5,005 bases of DNA from positions 1 through 5,005 of the forward strand of contig JAFAWI010000726.1 of assembly GCA_019241915.1 (NCBI GenBank), read 5' to 3'. Every line of letters begins with the position of its first letter. Position 1 is the stretch's first letter. The stretch comes from Alphaproteobacteria bacterium (GTDB lineage Bacteria; Pseudomonadota; Alphaproteobacteria; ATCC43930; CGMCC-115725). The notes under the pieces were generated by a model. It did not search any database. It was not told where the DNA came from and saw only the letters and a list, made by a program, of their open reading frames with translations. This document shows positions 1-5,005 of this stretch, one piece after another. The position numbers and the translations under genes were made by a program.

Positions 1-87
1 ATGATCTTTCTGACCGTGATCGCCTGCAACCTGCTGGGCGACGCCCTGCTCCGGCGCTACGACCGGCGCGAGGCACGGGTGCGATAG
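1..87 (+). CDS. ABC transporter permease, DppC/OppC-like, C-terminal end (partial)
   Basis: The frame is open from the first base and ends at TAG (85-87), giving 28 visible residues that start inside the protein; the ATG at base 1 is most likely an internal methionine. The visible piece begins with the end of a hydrophobic helix (MIFLTVIACNLLGDALL) and finishes in a basic cytoplasmic tail (RRYDRREARVR). The pattern Asn-Leu-Leu-Gly-Asp-x-Leu followed by Arg and an Asp-Arg pair matches, from memory, the extreme C-terminus of peptide/nickel-type inner-membrane permeases, where it usually reads NLLGDxLRDxLDPR. The Gly-Asp favours the DppC/OppC subunit over DppB/OppB. Such proteins form half of the membrane channel of an ATP-driven importer of oligopeptides or related solutes. 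The rest of the transporter would lie left of the window. The substrate cannot be inferred from so short a piece. Confidence 0.6.
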   Translation: MIFLTVIACNLLGDALLRRYDRREARVR

Positions 88-98
88 GCGACGCTCGC

Positions 99-353
99 TT
101 AAAGATGGCCGCCAGGAAACAGCTTCAAGATGCCGATGATGGCCGCCACTTCCGCAAATGCGACTCCGACAACCCGCTTGATCATTTCGTTTCGGCAAGC
201 GCGCGGCCAGATCGGATTTTGTTACCAGGTCGGACAGGTCGATCTGCTGCGCCTGGCGCAGCGCATAGGCCAGCGCCTCCGCCTGCGCGTCGGTGAAGCC
301 CGCAGCGGTGAGGTCCTTGACCGTCTGGTGCCTATCGAGCGCGCTGATGCCAT
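99..353 (-). pseudogene. Decayed CCDC90/DUF1640-family small membrane protein gene
   Basis: Read on the minus strand, bases 348-187 encode 54 stop-free residues containing TVKDLTAAGFTDAQAEAL, then DLSDLVTKSDLAARL. This is the family's typical 'AAGFT-x-x-QAEA' helix followed by a 'TK-x-DL' start of coiled coil. From 185 to the TAA at 99-101, in another frame, come 28 residues, MIKRVVGVAFAEVAAIIGIL and KLFPGGHL. This is a single membrane helix with the short tail that usually ends these proteins. Two frame breaks separate the parts. The only nearby ATG (353-351) is out of frame with the N-terminal signature, as if one base were lost after the second codon. A further one-base shift lies at about 186, where the expected middle coiled coil is missing. 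Read from the ATG alone, translation stops after about 43 unrelated residues. No good ribosome-binding site is visible. The family name rests on remembered motifs; its bacterial members have no well-established function. Sequencing error could explain single-base shifts but not the missing middle. Confidence 0.68.
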
Positions 354-366
354 CGCGCTGAAGATA

Positions 367-381
367 GCCGCCGCTGGCGGC
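367..381 (-). terminator. Short GC-rich hairpin downstream of the CoA-transferase gene (possible weak terminator)
   Basis: A perfect 6-bp inverted repeat (GCCGCC / GGCGGC) with a 3-base loop begins 17 bases after the CoA-transferase stop codon. No run of T follows on the minus strand (the next bases are TATCTTC), so it is not a classical intrinsic terminator. It may only be a chance fold in GC-rich DNA, or it may aid 3'-end stability. It lies just upstream of the decayed CCDC90-like gene. Confidence 0.2.
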
Positions 382-398
382 CGATAACAGGCCCGGCC

Positions 399-1580
399 CT
401 ACACCACGCCCTTCTCCTTGAGCCGGGCGATGTCGCCGGTGCTGTAGCCGAGTTCGCCAAGGATCGCGTCGGTGTGCTCTCCGGCGTCGGGGCTGGCTGT
501 TTTCAGCCGGCTCGGGGTGCGGCTCAGGGTCACCGCCTGGCCGATCAGATCGATGTCGCCGAGCTGCTTGTGCCGGACAGTCTGCGCCATGCCGAGATGC
601 TTGACCTGCGGGTCGGCGAACACCTCGTCCATCTTGTAGATCGGCCCCGACGGCACGCCCGCCTTGTTGAGCGCGTCGATCCACTCGGCGCTGGTCCTCG
701 TTTTGGTGATCGCCTCGATCGCGGCGTTGAGCGCCTTGCGGTTCTCCGAACGCGAGCGGCCGGTCTTGTAGTCCGGATGCTCGGCCAACTCGGGCTTGTT
801 GAAGGCGCGGCACAGCCGGCCGAAAATCTCGTCGCCGGCCGAGGCGATATTGATGTAGCCGTCCTCGGTCTGGAATACCCCGGTTGGGATGCTGGTCGGA
901 TGGTCGTTGCCCGCCTGCTCGGGCACCTCTCGCGCGATTGTCCAGCGCGCGCCCTGGAAGTCGAGCATCGCGATCTGCGCCGCGAGCAGCGAGCTTTCGA
1001 CCCACTGGCCCTCGCCCGACACCTCGCGCTCCAGCAGCGCGATCAGGATGCCCATCGCGGTGAAGATGCCGGCGGTCAGGTCGGCAACCGGGATGCCGAC
1101 ACGCACCGGCCCTTGCCCGGGCAGCCCGGTGATCGACATCAGCCCGCCCATGCCCTGCGCGATCTGGTCGAAGCCCGGCCGGTCGCGATAGGGGCCGCTC
1201 TGCCCGAAACCCGAAATGCTGGCGTAGACGATACGCGGGTTGAGCTGCCGCAGCGCGTTGTAGTCGATACCGAGGCGCTCCTTGACGTCGGGCCGGAAGT
1301 TTTCGACCACGACATCGGCGTCCTTGACCAGCTTGCGGAAGATTTCGATCCCGTCGGGCGCTTTGAGGTCGAGCGTCAGGCTGCGCTTGTTGCGGTGCAG
1401 GTTCTGGAAGTCGGGGCCGAGCCGCGGTCCGCCAAGGCCTTCGCCGGGCGATGGCGGCGCCTCGATCTTGATCACCTCCGCGCCCCAATCGGCGAGCTGA
1501 CGCACCGCGGTCGGGCCGGCGCGCACGCGTGTCAGGTCGAGCACCTTGAAACGGGCGAGCGGCATCGGAGTGTCGGTCAT
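399..1580 (-). CDS. CaiB/BaiF-type (class III) CoA-transferase
   Basis: This 393-residue cytoplasmic enzyme has the usual length for family III CoA-transferases, which move CoA between carboxylic acids through an aspartyl-CoA intermediate and work as interlocked dimers. Visible landmarks in order are VLDLTRVRAGP (13-23), LADWGAEVIKIE (29-40), NKRSLTLDL (64-72), VVENFRPDVKERLGIDY (91-107), ASISGFGQSGPYRDRPGFDQ (120-139) and VGIPVADLTAG (161-171). Asp167 in the last of these is the expected catalytic aspartate. The C-terminal part carries AGVPSGPIY (307-315) and a helix ending LKEKGVV. The glycine-rich loop I remember from formyl-CoA:oxalate transferase is not seen in the corresponding region (GNDHPTSIPTG, 224-234), so oxalate metabolism is unlikely. 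The real substrate, perhaps a succinyl-CoA-linked dicarboxylate or a carnitine-like acid, cannot be told from sequence. The start is supported by a GAGGTA ribosome-binding site 7 bases upstream. The gene follows putA by 54 bases on the same strand, with no terminator seen between. Confidence 0.93.
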   Translation of the reverse strand: MTDTPMPLARFKVLDLTRVRAGPTAVRQLADWGAEVIKIEAPPSPGEGLGGPRLGPDFQNLHRNKRSLTLDLKAPDGIEIFRKLVKDADVVVENFRPDVKERLGIDYNALRQLNPRIVYASISGFGQSGPYRDRPGFDQIAQGMGGLMSITGLPGQGPVRVGIPVADLTAGIFTAMGILIALLEREVSGEGQWVESSLLAAQIAMLDFQGARWTIAREVPEQAGNDHPTSIPTGVFQTEDGYINIASAGDEIFGRLCRAFNKPELAEHPDYKTGRSRSENRKALNAAIEAITKTRTSAEWIDALNKAGVPSGPIYKMDEVFADPQVKHLGMAQTVRHKQLGDIDLIGQAVTLSRTPSRLKTASPDAGEHTDAILGELGYSTGDIARLKEKGVV

Positions 1581-1587
1581 CGCTGGC

Positions 1588-1593
1588 TACCTC
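1588..1593 (-). promoter_or_regulatory. Ribosome-binding site of the CoA-transferase gene
   Basis: On the minus strand GAGGTA precedes the ATG at 1580 by 7 bases, a good Shine-Dalgarno match and spacing. An ATG just upstream (ATGAGGTAG) runs into a stop after two codons, so this site fixes the start at 1580. No distinct promoter is visible in the 54 bases between putA and this gene. Confidence 0.65.
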
Positions 1594-1634
1594 ATGGGAA
1601 GGGTCGGCTATTGAGGCGGCGGCGCGGGCGGCGG

Positions 1635-4600
1635 TCAACGCTCCTCGTCGAGCGACAGCAAGGTCGCATTGCCCCCCGATGCGGTGGTGTCGGTCGAGAC
1701 CGTGCGCTCCGCTGCGAAGCGATAGAGGTAGCGCGGGCCGCCGGCCTTGGGGCCGGTGCCGCTCAGCCGCTCGCCGCCAAACGGCTGCACACCGACGACC
1801 GCACCAATCATGTTGCGGTTGACATAGGTGTTGCCGACACTGAGGCGGCCGAGGATGTGGCCGATGGTCTCGTCGATGCGGCTGTGGACGCCGAGGGTCA
1901 GCGCAAAGCCCGTGGCGGCGATCTCGTCGAGCACCGCGTCAAGCCGGTCGGCGCGCCAGCGCACGACATGCAGAATTGGGCCGAAAACCTCCCCGGTGAG
2001 CCGCCGCGCGCTGTCGATCTCAAAAGTGCGCGGTGCGAAGAAAGTGCCGTGCTCGGTGGCGGGTGGCAGGTCGCATTGGTAGAGCAGCCGACCTTCGCGG
2101 CCCACCCGTGCGGCATGCTCGCCAAGCGCGGCGCGTGCTGCCTCGTCGATGACCGGGCCGACATCAGTCGCCAACAGCGCCGGGTCGTCAATGGGCAGCT
2201 CGGCGATCGCACCGGAAAGCAGCGGCAACAGGCTCGGCGCGATCTCGTCCTGCACATAGAGCAAACGCAGCGCCGAGCAGCGCTGGCCGGCGCTGTCGAA
2301 CGCCGAAGTCAGCGCATCGGCGACCACCTGTTCGGGCAGCGCCGATGAGTCGACGATCATCGCGTTCTGCCCGCCGGTCTCGGCGATAAAGGGCACGATC
2401 GGCCCTGGCCGCTTGGCGAGCGCGAGGTTGATCGCCCGCGCGGTATCGGTCGAGCCGGTGAACGCGACGCCGGCGACGCGCGGGTCAGCTACAAGCGCGC
2501 CGCCGATCCGCGCCCCGTCGCCGGGCAGCAGGTGCAGCACGTCGCCCGGAACCCCGGCCGCGTGCAGCAGCCGCACCGCAGCGGCGGCGATGAGCGGCGT
2601 CTGCACGGCCGGCTTGGCAACGACCGCGTTGCCGGCGGCGAGCGCGGCAGCGATCTGGCCGGTGAAGATCGCCAGCGGGAAGTTCCACGGCGAGATGCAG
2701 GTGAAGACGCCGCGGCCGTGCAGCGCGAGGCGGTTGCGCTCGCCGGTCGGCCCCGGCAGCGCCAGCGGTGCGGCGAAATCGGCGCGGGCGCGGGCCGCGT
2801 AATAACGCAGGTAGTCGGCTGCCTCGCGCAGCTCCGACAGCGCCGCCGGGATGGGGCGCCCGCCCTCGCGGATCACCAGCGCCATCAGCGCGTACCGCTC
2901 GCGCTCGTAGAGTTCGGCGGCGCGGTCGAGAATCGCGGCGCGCTCGCCGGCCCCGGCGCGGTCCCAGCCGGGCACGGCGCGCACCGCTGCAGTCAGCGCC
3001 GCGTCGACCGCCGTGCCGTCGGCCGCGACCGCGGTGCCGATCTGCCGGCGGCGGTCAGCGGGGTCGAAGACAGGCTCGGCAGGGCCGGCGACTTCCCAGC
3101 CGCCGACGATTGGCGCCGACGATGCGGGCGCGGTCAGCGCGGTTGCAAGGCCCTCGCGCAATTCGGCCAAAGCGTCGCGATCCGCCAGGTCGATGCCGGC
3201 CGAATTAGCGCGCTCGGGCCGATACAGGTCGCGCGGCAGCGGAATGTTCGGGTGCGGTTTCGGCGCGGTAGCGGCGAGCGCCGCGATCGGGTCGGCGACG
3301 ATTGTCTCGACCGGCAGCCGCTCGTCGACGATGCGGTTGACGAACGATGTGTTGGCGCCGTTTTCCAGCAGCCGCCGCACCAGATAGGCAAGCAGGTCTT
3401 CGTGGCCGCCGACCGGCGCATAGACGCGGCACGGCCGCCCCAACGCGATCACCTGGTCGTGCAGCGCCTCGCCCATGCCGTGCAGCCGTTGGAATTCCCA
3501 GCCGCGCCGCTCGCCGGCCAGTTCGAGCACCGCGGCGATTGTGTGCGCGTTGTGCGTCGCGAATTGCGCGTAGAACGCCGCACCGTTGGCGAAAAGCTGC
3601 TGGGCGCAAGCAAGGTACGAGACGTCGGTCGCGATCTTGCGGGTATAAACGGGATACCCGGCGAGGCCGCGTTCCTGCGCGCGCTTAACCTCGCTGTCCC
3701 AATAGGCGCCTTTGACCAGCCGCACCCTCAGCCGGCGCCGGGTCCGGGCGGCGAGGCCGGCGAGCCAGTCGAGGACCGCCGGCGCGCGCTTCTGGTAGCT
3801 CTGAACCGCAAGCCCGAGGCCGTCCCACCCGGCGATGCCGGGCATCCCCGCCACCGCCTCAAACAGATCGAGTGACAGGTCGAGCCGGTCGGCTTCCTCG
3901 GCATCGACCGTGAAGCCGATCCCGGCGTCGCGCGCCCGCACTGCGAGGTCTTCGAGCCGCGGCAGCAGCTCGCGCATCACCCGCTCGCGCTGCGCCGGCT
4001 CGTAGCGCGGGTGCAGCGCCGAGAGCTTGACCGAGATGCCGGGTGCCTCTTCCACCGCGCGCCCGACGGCGGTGGCGCCGATCGCCGCGATGGCCGCGGC
4101 ATAGGCGTCGTGGTAGCGCGCCGCGTCGGCCGCAGTCTTGGCCGCTTCGCCAAGCATGTCGTAGGAATGCCGATAGCCCTGCCCTTCGGCGTCCCGGGCG
4201 CGGGCGAGCGCCTCGCCGATGGTGCGGCCTATGACAAACTGGCGGCCGAGGATGCGCATCGCGCCGAGCACCGCCTGCCGCACCACCGGCTCGCCTGAGC
4301 GCGCAACAAACCGGTGCAGCGCATGGGCGAGGTCGCCTTCTTGCGGCGTGGCGCGCAACAGGCGGCCGGTCAGCATCAGCGCCCAGGTCGAAGCATTGAC
4401 GAAGACCGAGCCGGAATGGCCGAGATGGCTCTGCCAGTCGCCGGCGGTGAGCTTGTCGCGGATGAGCCGGTCGACCGTCGCGCTGTCGGGGATGCGCAGC
4501 AGCGCCTCGGCGAGGCACATCAGCGCGACCCCTTCCGGTGTCGACAGCCGGTATTCGTGCAGAAACGCTTCGATCCCGCCGCGCGCCGGGCCTGTTGCGC

Positions 4601-4808
4601 GCACTGCCGCGACAAAGCGCGACGCCGTTGCCTGGATGCGCTGCTGCGCCGCCTCCGGCAGCGCTGCTGCAGCGAGGATCAGCGCGTCGGCCGCCCCCTC
4701 GTCGCGCCGGTTGGCCGCCGCGATCGCCGCGCGCAGCGGCGGTTCAGTCGGCGGCGGTTCGGCATAGACGAGGTTCATGCCGTACAGGTTGGGTGCGGCC
4801 TGCGCCAT
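1635..4808 (-). CDS. putA: Bifunctional proline dehydrogenase / L-glutamate gamma-semialdehyde dehydrogenase (PutA, without RHH domain)
   Basis: PutA oxidises proline to glutamate: FAD-dependent proline dehydrogenase makes pyrroline-5-carboxylate, and after hydrolysis the NAD-dependent dehydrogenase domain makes glutamate. The helical arm domain is at about 25-200 (DWQSHLGHSGSVFVNAS, 124-140). The proline dehydrogenase barrel at about 250-500 has SVKLSALHPRYE (Lys261), DAEEADRLD (Asp302), RLVKGAYWDSE (363-373) and VYAPVGGHEDLLAYLVRRLL. Tyr463, Arg478 and Arg479 of the last motif match the proline-binding residues of E. coli PutA. The aldehyde dehydrogenase domain at about 570-1035 has ISPWNFP (705-711), FTGSTDTAR (783-791), ETGGQN (Glu810), GQRCSA (catalytic Cys844) and EVFGP (940-944). 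The tail TASGGNATLLSL is typical of short PutAs of about 1000 residues. There is no N-terminal ribbon-helix-helix DNA-binding domain and no extra C-terminal domain, so it is an enzyme rather than a repressor. Oddly, the cofactor motif reads KPAVQTP (732-738), with Val735 where Glu is usual. The start at 4808 has no clear ribosome-binding site; Met11 is an alternative. Confidence 0.97.
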   Translation of the reverse strand: MAQAAPNLYGMNLVYAEPPPTEPPLRAAIAAANRRDEGAADALILAAAALPEAAQQRIQATASRFVAAVRATGPARGGIEAFLHEYRLSTPEGVALMCLAEALLRIPDSATVDRLIRDKLTAGDWQSHLGHSGSVFVNASTWALMLTGRLLRATPQEGDLAHALHRFVARSGEPVVRQAVLGAMRILGRQFVIGRTIGEALARARDAEGQGYRHSYDMLGEAAKTAADAARYHDAYAAAIAAIGATAVGRAVEEAPGISVKLSALHPRYEPAQRERVMRELLPRLEDLAVRARDAGIGFTVDAEEADRLDLSLDLFEAVAGMPGIAGWDGLGLAVQSYQKRAPAVLDWLAGLAARTRRRLRVRLVKGAYWDSEVKRAQERGLAGYPVYTRKIATDVSYLACAQQLFANGAAFYAQFATHNAHTIAAVLELAGERRGWEFQRLHGMGEALHDQVIALGRPCRVYAPVGGHEDLLAYLVRRLLENGANTSFVNRIVDERLPVETIVADPIAALAATAPKPHPNIPLPRDLYRPERANSAGIDLADRDALAELREGLATALTAPASSAPIVGGWEVAGPAEPVFDPADRRRQIGTAVAADGTAVDAALTAAVRAVPGWDRAGAGERAAILDRAAELYERERYALMALVIREGGRPIPAALSELREAADYLRYYAARARADFAAPLALPGPTGERNRLALHGRGVFTCISPWNFPLAIFTGQIAAALAAGNAVVAKPAVQTPLIAAAAVRLLHAAGVPGDVLHLLPGDGARIGGALVADPRVAGVAFTGSTDTARAINLALAKRPGPIVPFIAETGGQNAMIVDSSALPEQVVADALTSAFDSAGQRCSALRLLYVQDEIAPSLLPLLSGAIAELPIDDPALLATDVGPVIDEAARAALGEHAARVGREGRLLYQCDLPPATEHGTFFAPRTFEIDSARRLTGEVFGPILHVVRWRADRLDAVLDEIAATGFALTLGVHSRIDETIGHILGRLSVGNTYVNRNMIGAVVGVQPFGGERLSGTGPKAGGPRYLYRFAAERTVSTDTTASGGNATLLSLDEER

Positions 4809-4809
4809 T

Positions 4810-4836
4810 GCCAGCGGACGGGTCGGCCGCCAGCGG
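4810..4836. repeat. 8-bp direct repeat between dnaE2 and putA
   Basis: GCCAGCGG occurs at 4810-4817 and again at 4829-4836, 19 bases apart. Together the copies nearly fill the 30-base gap between the dnaE2 stop codon and the putA start, and the copy nearer putA covers the place where a ribosome-binding site would be. The spacing is roughly two helical turns, so paired operator half-sites are conceivable, but in GC-rich DNA a chance origin is quite possible. No alphaproteobacterial LexA box (GTTC-N7-GTTC type) is seen here. Confidence 0.3.
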
Positions 4837-4838
4837 CT

Positions 4839-5005
4839 TTAACGGAAATCGCGGCTCTGGATCACGAAGTCGGGTATGTAGATGTCGCGCGGCGCGGGTA
4901 TTGCGGCATCGCCGCGGGTTTCGTCGCCGTTGCGGTCGCGCAGCGTTTTGAGTCGTGCAGACAGGTCGCGCAGGTCTTCGGCGACGATGTGAATGACCCC
5001 CTCCT
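4839..5005 (-). CDS. dnaE2: Error-prone DNA polymerase DnaE2/ImuC, C-terminal end (partial)
   Basis: The last 54 codons of a minus-strand gene end at TAA (4839-4841) and remain open to the right edge. The piece starts EGVIHIVAEDLRDLSARL and ends VIQSRDFR. A 'G-x-x-H-(I/V)-V-A-x-x-L-x-D-L' segment followed by a loop and a terminal Ser-Arg-Asp-Phe is how I remember the end of DnaE2 (ImuC), the alpha-subunit-like translesion polymerase that acts with ImuA and ImuB in SOS mutagenesis. The main replicative DnaE does not end this way. The link between, with DETRGD and PAPRDIYIPDF, is less conserved. The catalytic domains lie beyond the window, as would imuA and imuB if present. putA starts 30 bases after the stop on the same strand, with no terminator between. 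Confidence 0.75.
   Translation of the reverse strand, partial: EGVIHIVAEDLRDLSARLKTLRDRNGDETRGDAAIPAPRDIYIPDFVIQSRDFR

Noticed and set aside
130..387. 85-residue open frame on the plus strand in the gap between the permease and the CoA-transferase
   Set aside because: The opposite strand carries recognisable CCDC90/DUF1640 segments, so this frame is its shadow; it also overlaps the hairpin and has no ribosome-binding site.
1614..1634. GGCGGC-rich run between putA and the CoA-transferase
   Set aside because: It is short, imperfect GC-rich sequence with no inverted symmetry long enough for a terminator and no regular repeat unit.
474..2348. 624-residue open frame on the plus strand
   Set aside because: It lies antisense to the CoA-transferase and putA genes, has Arg/Ala/Gly-rich low-information sequence without family motifs, and arises from the strong GC bias at third codon positions.
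2532..3875. 447-residue open frame on the plus strand
   Set aside because: It is entirely antisense to putA, where the minus-strand frame shows complete enzyme motifs; the plus-strand translation resembles no family.
3859..4518. 219-residue minus-strand frame overlapping putA
   Set aside because: It is an alternative frame of putA, very rich in Arg and Ala, without motifs; the putA frame is uninterrupted here and shows conserved arm and barrel residues.

Overview
The window is GC-rich (strong G/C at third codon positions, with long spurious open frames antisense to the real genes). Its gene content fits an alphaproteobacterium: a PutA without the ribbon-helix-helix domain, an ImuC/DnaE2-type error-prone polymerase, a class III CoA-transferase and a CCDC90/DUF1640-type remnant. 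The genus cannot be named from the sequence alone. This looks like an ordinary chromosomal region; I see no insertion sequence, CRISPR array, tRNA or rRNA.

Layout from left to right. Bases 1-87 (+) are the last 28 codons of an ABC-transporter permease, probably of the DppC/OppC type. Eleven bases later, convergent to it, lies a decayed small gene (99-353, -). It keeps the N-terminal signature and the C-terminal membrane helix of the CCDC90/DUF1640 family, but the two halves are in different frames and the middle coiled coil appears to be missing. Bases 399-1580 (-) encode an intact CaiB/BaiF-type (class III) CoA-transferase. Bases 1635-4808 (-) encode a full-length bifunctional proline dehydrogenase / glutamate-semialdehyde dehydrogenase (PutA, 1057 aa). 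Bases 4839-5005 (-) are the C-terminal end of dnaE2/imuC, which continues past the right edge.

The three minus-strand genes run dnaE2 -> putA -> CoA-transferase with gaps of 30 and 54 bases and no convincing terminator between them, so partial co-transcription is possible. putA provides the complete two-step oxidation of proline to glutamate. The CoA-transferase activates or exchanges an acyl-CoA whose identity the sequence does not reveal. DnaE2 belongs to the SOS mutagenesis pathway and has no obvious metabolic link to its neighbours.

The points most worth a second look are the decayed CCDC90/DUF1640 gene, and a valine in PutA where the NAD-binding motif Lys-Pro-Ala-Glu-Gln normally has glutamate. 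I did not find a convincing new biological system.
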